64,000 bases of DNA from Parus major (Eukaryota; Chordata; Aves; Passeriformes; Paridae), in the NCBI RefSeq assembly GCF_001522545.3, contig NC_031769.1:71736864-71800863 (forward strand), in the 5' to 3' direction. Below, piece after piece: positions 1 to 9,965 of the stretch (its first letter is position 1; each line of letters starts with the position of its first letter). A program made the translations under genes and the position numbers. Below the pieces are notes generated by a model, which was given only the letters and a program-made list of their open reading frames with translations, did no database searches and was not told where the DNA came from.

Positions 1-160
1 TTGTAATTTTACTGGAAAAAGCAGCAACAACAAAAACAAACAAACCAACAAAAATAGCAAAACCCCAAAAGCCCCACTACCACTACCACAAAAAAAAAAA
101 ATAAAAAAATCCCTAAACAACACTTCCTCCCACCAAAAAAAACCCACAATCATTTATAAA
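1..160. repeat. A-rich low-complexity tract
   Basis: Runs of A with interspersed CAA, CAAA and CCC units and almost no G on the + strand. It may be the tail of a retrotransposon inserted outside the window. No coding potential is seen. Confidence 0.6.
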
Positions 161-473
161 GGTACCAAATATATCTATAGAGAAAACTCTTTCTGCTCAA
201 CTGGTAAGCAGTGTTCTGCTGTTGTTTCAAAGAGCAGAAGGCACATTCCCTTCTCACTAACAAGGGCATTGTGGCAACAATTAAGCTTTGAACTGATTCC
301 TACAAAGTGGTCTGAAATCCACATGATCATCTAGGGAAGACACAGCACACAAAGGGAAATTCCCCAAGCTCTTATATGAATGAGACAAGTAATTTCAGCA
401 GTTTCATGTGTGCAGTTCTTTCCCATTCCTTACACTCACACTAAGAGATCCATGGCTATTTAAACGATAAAAG

Positions 474-705
474 GGAATCATAAAATAGCTTAGTTTGGAA
501 AAGACATCTGAGATCATCAAGTCCCACCATTAACCCAGCACTGCCAAATCCACCACTAAACCATGTCCCTAAACACCACATCTATATAGATTAAATACCT
601 ACAGGGATGGTGAGTAATCTGCTTCCTGGGGCAGCCTGTTCCTGCACTTGACAATTCTTTCAATGTAAAGTTTTTCCAAATACCCAACCTAAACCTACAC
701 CCAGT
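474..705 (-). mobile_element. CR1 LINE fragment (3' end, minus strand)
   Basis: The + strand begins AATCATAAAATAGCTTAGTTTGG, the reverse complement of a CR1 3' end, and continues with CR1-typical phrases such as CCACCATTAACCCAGCACTGCC, ACCATGTCCCTAA and GGGATGGTGA...GGGCAGCCTGTTCC. These are 3' UTR and terminal ORF2 sequence in antisense. The short open frames here are artefacts of this repeat. It is a 5'-truncated, diverged copy. Confidence 0.88.
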
Positions 706-3511
706 AATGTTAAACAGCATCTTACAACATAGTTTCAAAACACCTAGCATAATATGTTGCCAAGTTCTACAAAAGCCCACTATTCACCACAAAGATAGAA
801 ACAGGTAGTAGTAAAGGCTGATTGTAACAACACAGTATTGGAGATTCATTCAAACACAAGTTTAAAAAATCAGCTGCATCTAAATTACATGTTGTATGTC
901 TGCTAAAGCAATTTGAATATTTTGCTTCTTGGGGAGACTCAGAAACAAAGTACTCTGATACTCCATTTGGCCTCAATCCGAAGAAAATGCCTATGCAATC
1001 CAGGAAGATATTTTAAAGCTTGAGTTTTTCTGTGCCTCTTAAAATAATGCATTCTTTGAGCACTGTATATTGTTCTTCACTAAGATGCTAATATCTTTTG
1101 GATTTTGAATAAATTCTGAATTTGAATAAATTTTGGATGCTTTATTACACAAGATAACCAGATGATCAGGCTGCACATTTGGATACATTTTTCTAATGTA
1201 TTTTCCTCTCATTTGCCTCTTCTTTTTATTCTTATTGTGATCTATTCTCCTTCCTGTTTGTTTTTTTTGGTTTTTTTTTTTTTTCCCATCTTCATGCCTT
1301 AAGGTGATTGGAAGACAGCAGAAAATGTACTGAATTCATGTCATGTAAAGACAATATATAAGCAAAAATACATAGCACTTTTATGTTAATCTTTATAAGT
1401 TCACCTCTTGCTGTGTGCACACATACAGAATTTGGTAATGAGGTTTCGATTAACCTCATGTAATATCCAGAATTTCAGTATAATTCAGCCAGCATTGACT
1501 ACGATATTTGTAAAGAATACTTTAACTTACATAGAGCCTCCCACAATGGGATCTCCTTTAAAAATTGTACTCCTCTGTTTAGAGTAATATTTGCCAAAAA
1601 TGCACGTATATTAAAGAAAAATGATTCCATGGAACTTGAAGCCACATAGTTTTTCTAGTTAAAATAAATCATGTTAAATCAATCAAAGCTTTATGAAAAT
1701 AATATCCAGGAAACCAAGCACTCTGAAGTTTACAGTCCCATAAAAGAGGGCATAGGGTTTTCATAATAAAAGAAATGCAAACATGAGAGCACATTATTAA
1801 TTCTCTTTCTTCTCTTCTCCCATCAGAGAGCAATGCTATTCGAGTTGACTGAAAGAGAATTTTTCAAGGAGTTGAGAGTGACTTTAAAAAAAAAATTAAA
1901 CCAAAATTATTGGCAAAAAAGCTAATAAAAAGGAAAAAAAAGGAGTAAACATGGTATTGTTGTTTCAATGTTTTGCTTGTTTTTCTACACTAAAATATTT
2001 TTAATTAGAAAAATCTCAATCATCTGCATACCTCTTATGCATACACATCTAGTAAAATCTATCTGTGTATTCACTGGAACTAACTGGTTTGACCAGTTCA
2101 AACTATTTAATAGCACTGTTTATTTCTCAGTATTGCCACCTGTCTATTATTTAGATAGCAATCTTCTTGTAATTCACCAGTATGGCAAAGCCAAGCTCTG
2201 AGATAAAACTGACCATTGCGTGTTTTAGCAAATAACAACATGCTAAAATCTTCTTTCTTATCTTCTTTTTTTGGCTGAGCTTTCATTTTCATTCTTTCTT
2301 CCCTATCATAATGACTAAAAACATAAGTAACAAGTCTGGGGAAATTATCTAACTTGAATAATTGGCGTCATGGATCATGGTCTTTTCAGAACTCTGGGGT
2401 CTAGAGGACAAGATTCATCTCAGCTACCATCAGCAGTTGGAAGTTAGGCAAATAGTTGAGCTTCTCAGCAGGGTTCCCTCCAAAGTCAGCAAGAGAAAGA
2501 AAAAAATCCAGATGAGGTTGCTTAGCAACTTGAATTTTCTTCAAATAGCTATCTTAAAATGGGATGAATTTTCCTCTGGAGACCTCCTTCTCCTTCCACT
2601 GATTATCCATGAAATAACTTGAAGTGGCTCTCTAACTTCTGGACCAGTAAAAGAGGTGGAATTAATTCCATCTCAAGATCCAATTACAGCATAATCAGAG
2701 TTCTGGTTGTGCTCCAAGGACTATAGTGGAAGGAAACTTTAATATTGTCACATAGAAGGTGAAAAAGTTCATCTAGTTCATCTTTTTAAGTAAAAAGAAT
2801 ATATATTTCCCAAACTGAAGTACAATGGCATGTGCTGAGAAGATTATGCATTCTTGCATTGTTTTGCATCCATAAACAGAGAACAATATGGGAGAGATCT
2901 GGGAATATTCTGCACCCATAGACTAAGATCATTGTAAATATACTTATTTATAAATGCACATTTATCCCAATTTAAAAGGAATAAAAGTCAATTTATTTTG
3001 TTTTTGTTTTACCCTTTACCTTGTTGTATCAAGGGGCAAAACATCATCTGTCAGGGCTTTGTTTCATTTTAAAAAAAGGTACTGCTAGTGCTTTTTACTG
3101 TGTTTGAAACCAGCTTCTTCTTCAATGTTAGGAGAAAACAACTCTCCTCCCACGATTTTTAGTAGCTCTTCACAACTGTCATATGTCACACACTCTGAGT
3201 AAAGAATTTAGGCATCAAGCTTATGAAGAAATGACAGTTAAATAGTTAGCAGTTTGTCTTGATCAATTTTTGAATGCACGTACAAAGCTCTAAAAGACTC
3301 TAGCTGTGGAATCAAGGATGGAAATTTCATGTGGAGCTGAAGTGCTTTCTAATCTTAGCAAGTTGCAATATCGCAGTATTTATTTTTATTTTCAGAAATT
3401 TTCATCATGTCTGTAGTTTGCAGGTGACATTTACACTGCAGAGCACTTTACTTACTTCTTTTCTGAACCACAAGCATTCCTATTGTTGCTCTGAAACAAT
3501 TAGGTTGGTAA

Positions 3512-3513
<2 letters not shown>
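706..3513. other. Upstream intergenic DNA, no gene seen
   Basis: AT-rich unique-looking DNA. The open frames on either strand are short, have no recognisable domains and are not flanked by convincing splice sites. There is a T-rich tract at about 1260-1285. Confidence 0.6.

Positions 3514-3554
<41 letters not shown>
3514..3554. repeat. (GT)20 microsatellite
   Basis: An uninterrupted TG dinucleotide run of about 41 bp. It is probably length-polymorphic and can form Z-DNA. A 90-residue open frame running through it (3331-3603) is judged non-coding. Confidence 0.97.
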
Positions 3555-3556
<2 letters not shown>

Positions 3557-5669
3557 ACCTGAATGAGGCTGGGAGCATTTTCAGATCAATGTCTCTCATC
3601 TAGGATGAGGGCTTTGCTGTGGCCCATTCGAGACATGTTTCTATAACTTGAAAAGTAGAGTGGTTTATGCTTGCCCATGTAAATGGCAGTTTCTAAAAGG
3701 CATTACATGCTCTGTTTATACACTTATTTTCTGTAGAAGGTACTTAAACATTGTTGCAGATTTGGTCTTCTGTAAGTAGTGCCCATGGAGGGTCACTCTG
3801 TGCTGGAATGTATGCTCCTTTGGACTGGCCAATAAAGTCCATATTCTTATCAACATTTAGGAAGCCTTATCTTTTTAATATTTGGAGATAAGAAGGATTT
3901 TTTTTTCTTTTTTTAGTGGAAATTGGACTCAGGTTATCCAAATCATCTTAATTTTATTTCTTGTACCAAAAGAATATATAACTTCTTTATTTCACCTCTG
4001 CAGATTTAGCTAATTTGTTTAACAAGAACACTTTGAAAAAAAAGTGCATTGTTGTTACAATTAAATGGATATTTACTGTAGAAAAGCCAAGAAATTTTCC
4101 ATTCAATGTGATTTTTCAAGTTTCTGGGAAATGAGTAGTCTTATCCCCAAGCATAACAGTTTCAAAATATTTGTAGAATAAGACAAAAAAGATATCTGGT
4201 TGGACCAGGTCAACTTAAACAATTTAAATAATTTTGAAAGATTTCATTTTGTGCAGGAATCATATGGTCACAGTTTTGCCGCCAAAGCATGGATAAAGAA
4301 AATAAACAAAAATCAACCAAGATTTGTACATACTTTCAGTGAACCAGTTTTTCCAGGGAAAAATAAATATCTGTATTATAGATTGTGACCAGGACTAGCT
4401 ACCCATGCAAAAATATTTATAAGTGAAAAATAAAGTTATAATGAAGTCAGTTTATAAGAGAACTGTGACTGGAAACTCAGTTTGGCACTCACACTTTTGT
4501 GTACATTTCATGTATTTGTACCTTCCATCTAATATTTGTCAATTTTACTTTAATCTACTGCACTTTACCTTTTGTGTATGTAATGAATTATTCCTCTATG
4601 GTCATTTTGGTAAATTGATAGAAAATCTGAACAGTTCAATTTTTATACATAGTTAGATTGGGTTCATATAGTTTCAAAATCTTCACCAGCTTTAAACTGA
4701 TTAAATGCTTGGAAAACATGGAGGCTTTTCTGCTATAAAACCTGGCCTGATGTTTTAAAACTTCAGTTCAGCAGAACCTAAACCAGATTTATCTAGTTTT
4801 ATTATTTCAAAACAGCGTATCTGCAGACTGAGGATAAAAAGCAAGGAAGGAATGATAAATAAAATTGTTTTCTGCTTAAAAAAAAACAACAAAAAAATTA
4901 ATAATAAATTTGAAACTACTAGAGTTTTTTAAGAATTTATTTTGCATTTTTAACCCACAAAATCAAGTTAACTATGATATTAGTCTACAATCTTGACTTG
5001 CTGAGAAATAAATTTTGTTATGGAAATAAATAGAGAAGGGGTGGATGTATGTAAATATGCATCTCCATGGCAAATAAACCAAATCATTTTGTGCTAACTA
5101 TCTAAATAAATTATTGGGTTTTTAAAAAGCTGGAAAAAATTGAATTTTGTGATTTAATTTATCTTAAAAATAAAGATAAATTTAAAATAAATTTAATAAT
5201 TTAAAATAAATTTAAAATAAAGATAATAAGAGAGCTTATTAGGCTATGAAACTGATTATTGCACTTATTCTTAACTAAAGCTTTTACTATTGTATTTCCC
5301 AAATCAGAAACAAAAGTAACCCTGGAGATATCTTAACTAATCCAGTGATCTGTGTGGCACCAGATTTCTTTATGCATATGTTTTAACTTAATTGTTTTAA
5401 AAAAATAAAAAGCTCAGACATTAACAATGTCTAATTGTTCTTCTCATGTTTTGGTCTTGATATGGGTTCCTTCCCACATACTTGCCTTCCCTCCTCTCAT
5501 GTCTTTTTTGGGAACTTAGAGTCATATACAGAAATAAAACAAGACAGAGTGGCTGTTCCTTGCATAATTTTATCAAAGGAGGAGGCTCAGTTATGGGAAA
5601 GAAATAAAAGATTTCTTATTCTCTCTATGTCCTATCCTCTAGATAGTATATATGTAGGCTGGGGGCAGC
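3555..5669. other. Upstream intergenic DNA, no gene seen
   Basis: AT-rich, including an imperfect AAATAAATTT-type tandem stretch at about 5136-5225. No gene, RNA gene or recognisable transposon was found. Confidence 0.6.
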
Positions 5670-6188
5670 CAAAATCTCATGCTTGTCAGCTCTGGTTTAG
5701 CAAATGTTAAAAGCAGGAGAATGGTGAGGAGGATGGTGCATTCGCTCAAGTGACCTTGCAACTGGGAATGCCAAGGCCTGGAGAATAACAGTGTGGGAAA
5801 CCTCACATATTACACCTACTGCTGTTTGTCCTCTGTCTGTTTTGAGAAGAATCTCTGTGTGGAGGTGATGTAGGTGTTTTGAGAGACTCAAAGACACTCT
5901 CACAGACGTGCTTGAGCTCCCAGTCTTGGGAGAGAGAAGATCAAAGCCGAGGACACCTCAGCCTGGTGGTAAACTGCACAAGCACAGGCCCTTGATAAAA
6001 TGGGTGCAAACAACAGGCCCAATGTTCACTAGGATCAACTGAGCCTGATGGTGCCTGTATTCCCACTTGGATGTCTCCATCCAGGTGATTCAGTATCCTC
6101 CAGTTGGAGTAAAGAAATAAAATTACTCTCTGCATTTCAGCTGTGATTTTGTGGTTGTTCCAGCTGCCTGCCTGTGTTGACTCACACA
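5670..6188 (+). mobile_element. Possible LTR-type interspersed repeat
   Basis: This block is clearly less AT-rich than its flanks and has no open frame of note. Near its end are a polyadenylation signal AATAAA (6116-6121), then GTTGTTCCAGCTGCCTGCCTGTGTTGACTCACACA. That layout resembles the R/U5 end of an avian endogenous retroviral LTR on the + strand. The 5' end and target duplication could not be defined. It could be another repeat class or old unique sequence. Confidence 0.33.
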
Positions 6189-8124
6189 GTAACATTCCAA
6201 AAATCTTTCTAAGTCATACACTTGATCATATTTTTAACAAATGGATCATTTAAAGTCTTTCACAGAAAAAAAAAAGCTGTGAGAAAAGCTGAAAAAGAAA
6301 CTAAAAAGCATTCTTCTGAATTGATTCACTAAGTGAAAATACAGATGTTTTTAAGATTAGATTTTTCAACTAGTGATTGAAATTGGTGGATTCAACCCAG
6401 TTTCTTTATGTTTCATAATCTTAAAGTGTCTGGTGAAAATTAGCAGAGTTGAAATACAGAACTGTTGGCATTGTTCTTGCAAATCTCTGTAAGCGTTTAC
6501 TTATTTATATATTTCTTGATTGTTCTATCTTGTTCAGCACTGTTCTTTTTTGATATCACACAGTCTCCTATTTGAGAAAGATTAAATACATATTTAAGAT
6601 TTCTGACAATGCGAAAAACTCATATTGAAGTGGCTTAATTAAGGGGAATTGTTACTACCAAACCAAGGCCAAGTTTTCCTTACAGACCCTAGGACATTTG
6701 GGAACAGAGATTTGTGAAAATTTGGGTCTGCCTCGCCTTATCAGAAGTATCAGAAGAGATTAAATGAGATGAGTCCCACTAGCAGACCTAGACATCTTAT
6801 TCGGACTGCATATAGATGGAAAAACTTAGGGATAAAAATGGATCATTACTTTCCCTTTCTGAAGTTCTATTTGCACTTAGTTCTGTTTAAACAAGTGTAA
6901 ATATGTCAGGAAAAGAAAAACTGATGGGAAACAGTGATTGAACTCAGAATGATTTAACATGGCAAGCAGCCTAACTCCGTTACTAGATCACTTCAGAGTG
7001 ACCTTAGCCTCTGTGAAACAAGGAAATGTTCAGAATTTCAATGAAGATTTGGTATGTAATCACTGCTTCCTACTTTCCATGGATGCTAGCAGACAAATCT
7101 TTGTGAAGGTAAAGAAAGAAAGAAAGATGAATATGGGTGAAAAGAGACCTGATTCCAAGAGACTTCATAAAATATAAAACTGAAGTACAGCCTGTCTTGC
7201 AATACAAGCATTCCTGCCTTATCCTTTTGGCGCACTTTCTGCTTTTCCATATCTCTTTCCACTGCCCACTCTTTTTCAGAAGGAGAATTTTGTATTCCTC
7301 CCCGATATGGAGTAGCCCTCTGCATGTTAGAGCACAGCCTTAGATTTCCACCCATCTCTCCCTATTTGCTGTCACACCTACGCTTTTTTCCTTTTTGGCC
7401 TACTTTTCATGTATATTCTACTTAGAGGGAATATTGCAAAACTTTTTATCCCCATCATGCAACATTATTTGCATTAGAAATGCTCCTTTTTTCTGTAAAT
7501 GTATAGCACATAATTTCAATATTTTCTCTCTATAGCAGTTATTGTGCTGTATTTAAAACACCATGAGGAATAGAAATGAGAGAGAGGACCTTATGCTGTC
7601 TAATAAAATTAAAGTTGCTTGTTTTGTTACAAACTTGTAGATGGCATCAACATCAAATGGAGCCGTTTCCATTTATCTGAGTGTCCTACGACTGCTATTG
7701 AGCAGATCTATGGCTACCTTTAAACAGGGGCCAGTTCCCCAGATGCCACTGAATAAGTTCAAGAAAATATTTAAAAAGATAGTTTGTTCATCTTTGCAGT
7801 TTCAGGGATTCCTTCGTACCTGGATGGTCTCCTAATATTGATCAGAGTAGCCACAATGTTCCCGAACAGAAGCCAAAAGGGTGAAAAAAAGCCTGCACAA
7901 TGAAAAAAAGTAGAGCCATTACTCATGCCTTTTTATCATCCAGACATCTTCCTATTAAGAAAATACCTTTTAGGATCTACAAGATTTAAATCTGCACCGG
8001 GACCCTAGGACATCAGAGATATCAGTAGCTTGTCAGTAGCTTTTCTTTTTGTTCTCCCATATAATTACTGGGACAAAAATGATTCTAAATATTTTTTTCC
8101 AGTAGTTCAATTGCTGAAGTGGAC
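6189..8124. other. Upstream intergenic DNA, no gene seen
   Basis: AT-rich unique-looking sequence. Open frames at 6959-7177, 7086-7355 and 7641-7835 are short, overlap on opposite strands and show no domain. A pyrimidine-rich stretch lies at 7195-7300. Confidence 0.55.
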
Positions 8125-8204
8125 CCATTCCATTCCATTCCATTCCATTCCATTCCATTCCATTCCATTCCATGCCATGCCATTCCATGCCATTCCATTC
8201 CATT
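8125..8204. repeat. (CCATT)16 pentanucleotide array
   Basis: Sixteen tandem 5-bp units, thirteen CCATT and three CCATG (8170, 8175, 8185). The unit equals ATTCC/GGAAT, and each CCATT-CC junction reads CATTCC, the M-CAT core bound by TEAD factors. It lies about 1.7 kb upstream of the inferred first exon. Confidence 0.97.
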
Positions 8205-8823
8205 TCTGTGGAATGAAAATACTAATTACAACTTTGCTTCTGTGTTTTACCTGAACTACATTAATCAATTTTGTCCTGGGTCTTGATTTAGCTTTCTGAT
8301 ATTCCCATATAAGACCCAAGTGTGCACTCTGTGACATGTATGCAAATATTGCTTTCATGGACGTGTAGAGTTCAGAGAAGACCTAGTTCATTTGACTGCC
8401 ACTTAATTCAGTATAAAGGCTCTGACTGGTGTCTGTGAATTACATCAATCCTTTAATAATTTCAGATGGGATCTAATGGCGAATTAGTTCTCACTGGTTA
8501 TAGTGCACTGTGAATATGAGTCTGTTGAGCTCATCAATGATAGTACTAAGGCAATAAGAAGAGCCTAAAAATAACCCCTTAGATTTCTCACTTGGTTATT
8601 TGGTGCAAATCTTCCTTTAGTTATAATACAGTTTCACCACCAGATTAAACCCATATCTTTTTTCAATCCAGCTAATGAAAGCACAGCCCTAATAAAATTT
8701 CATAACTACAAATCAGCCTCATGATTCATTTTCCTAAGAGAAAGTGTTGGTACCAAATTAATTAGGCTACAAGACGATACAACTACACTTTGCAGCATTT
8801 CCTGCTATTCTATTGATGCCCAC

Positions 8824-8833
8824 GACAGCTGTC
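8824..8833. promoter_or_regulatory. GACAGCTGTC palindrome (E-box nested in TALE-like half sites)
   Basis: A 10-bp perfect palindrome contains the CAGCTG E-box flanked by GACAG/CTGTC, close to the MEIS/TGIF core. It sits in a stretch (about 8740-8880) that looks less AT-rich and more CNE-like than its surroundings, with TTAATTAG at about 8758. Confidence 0.3.
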
Positions 8834-9006
8834 ATCAGGATTTGTCATTACAGAAAGTAGTGGCAACCAGTTTCTACAAGTTCCATTGCAAATTTTAATC
8901 TTACATTGTTGACTCAAACACTCTTTAGCACCCTGGAGCCCACAAAAAAAGGCACAAACAGCAAAACCCAGAATTTAAGATACTCCAGTTTTCTTATTTT
9001 AGTAAA

Positions 9007-9014
9007 TGACGTCA
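9007..9014. promoter_or_regulatory. Perfect cAMP-response element palindrome
   Basis: TGACGTCA is the full 8-bp CREB/ATF consensus. It lies about 0.85 kb upstream of the inferred first exon. CREB sites are common near activity-regulated neuronal genes. This is a motif match only. Confidence 0.5.
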
Positions 9015-9599
9015 TGCCTTAATTGAAAATGATAGTTCAAGAAAACCACAATATTCTGTAACATTGAACATCTGGAGTCATAGTAGTGAGCAGTTATTAC
9101 TTGTACCCAAACAGGCTGCACCAGAAACCAGGAAATTCATTGTTGTTGCTAGCAAAACTGTTTATTTCTGTGAATGACTTGAACACTATTAGTCACAATT
9201 CCCAAAACATCCCTCGCAACTTTGTATCATGTTCACTTTCAGGTACAATGACAAGCCCATCATTATCAATAGCTGTAAGTGACACTAGAGATGTAAACCT
9301 ATTGAGCACACAGAAAATCTCACATACCTTGCTTTCTTTCATCTTAAAATCATTTGTCAACATAGTAGCATTGAGGGATAATTTTGCATTCTCCAATGTG
9401 TATTGCACAACAATGACACTGTGTTTCTAGTATAGATGTTTAGAGTAATTTTTTATTTTTTTTTCTCCGTATAATTCACAAGTTAGGGGTATACCTTTAC
9501 ACCTGATCTTAAAACAGACCAAACTGAGCTGGTAACATGAACCTCTGTATTTAAGCTTCAGTTAATAAGAGGGTCCTTAACAAAGCCCTCCTCTCTGAA

Positions 9600-9860
9600 C
9601 CCTCCCACCGCATTCAGTTGCAAATCAGTGTTTGGCTGGCAAAGCCGCCGTGCTGTCCCCCCAGCCCCAAACCTTCTCACGCTGAGCACTGCGGCTCTAG
9701 CAGCAGCAACATCTCTGTGAGGGGCAGCAGCACCTCTCCTTGTCAGGGACCTATTTTATTAATCAGCGGCACTGAATGGAAACCAATCAGACACAGAGTC
9801 CCTTTGGCTTCTGCTCGCTGCCTGCCTGACTTAAAAGTGATGCCGGCAGAGAGGGAGCCC
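9600..9860 (+). promoter_or_regulatory. CDH9: Probable CDH9 promoter, CpG-enriched with CCAAT box
   Basis: This is the one clearly GC- and CpG-richer stretch in an AT-rich window. Its position and orientation fit the promoter of the + strand cadherin gene. A CCAAT box (AACCAATCAG) lies at 9781-9790 and a TATA-like TTAAAA at 9831-9836, which would put transcription start near 9860. A second TATA-like element, TATTTTATT, lies at 9752-9760, so an earlier start near 9785 is possible. The downstream GTGAGT donor supports a transcribed exon here. The exact start site cannot be fixed from sequence. Confidence 0.62.
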
Positions 9861-9965
9861 TAGCGAGTGCGTTCGGCGCTGGAGACACGGTAACATGCAG
9901 AAGGCAGCGAGCAGGTAGAGAAGCAGCGCGGAACGGACGGGACTGGGCTCACACAGCCAGCCTGG
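9861..9965 (+). other. CDH9: Probable CDH9 non-coding first exon
   Basis: This is a GC-rich segment with many CpGs, ending CAGCCTGG and followed directly by the consensus donor GTGAGT at 9966. The next good acceptor in a coding context is at 38816, so exon 1 would splice to exon 2 across about 28.9 kb. The 5' boundary is a guess from a TATA-like element at 9831. The exon carries a complete short uORF (9895-9918) and no longer open frame, consistent with 5' UTR. It could instead belong to an unannotated non-coding transcript. Confidence 0.6.
9895..9918 (+). other. Upstream ORF of 7 codons in exon 1
   Basis: ATG at 9895 has A at -3 and is followed by CAG AAG GCA GCG AGC AGG TAG, encoding MQKAASR. 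It ends 47 nt before the exon 1 donor, so it would be a closed uORF in the mature 5' UTR. A second ATG at 9840, encoding MPAEREP and ending at 9863, would also be transcribed if transcription starts further upstream. Short closed uORFs often lower translation of the main frame. Confidence 0.45.

Larger units (their letters stand above)
8205..9599 (+). other. Promoter-proximal upstream region
   Basis: Non-coding sequence between the CCATT array and the CpG-richer promoter. It holds the GACAGCTGTC palindrome (8824) and the CRE (9007). The open frame at 9086-9430 has no recognised domain and is treated as chance. Confidence 0.5.

Noticed and set aside
556..976. Two minus-strand open frames
   Set aside because: The first lies in a CR1 fragment; the second is AT-rich with no recognisable domain.
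3331..3603. 90-codon open frame
   Set aside because: It runs through a (GT)n microsatellite, giving a CV repeat in the product.
9618..9863. 81-codon open frame in the promoter island
   Set aside because: It spans the CCAAT and TATA-like elements and ends before the donor. No domain is seen, and open frames are expected in GC-richer DNA.
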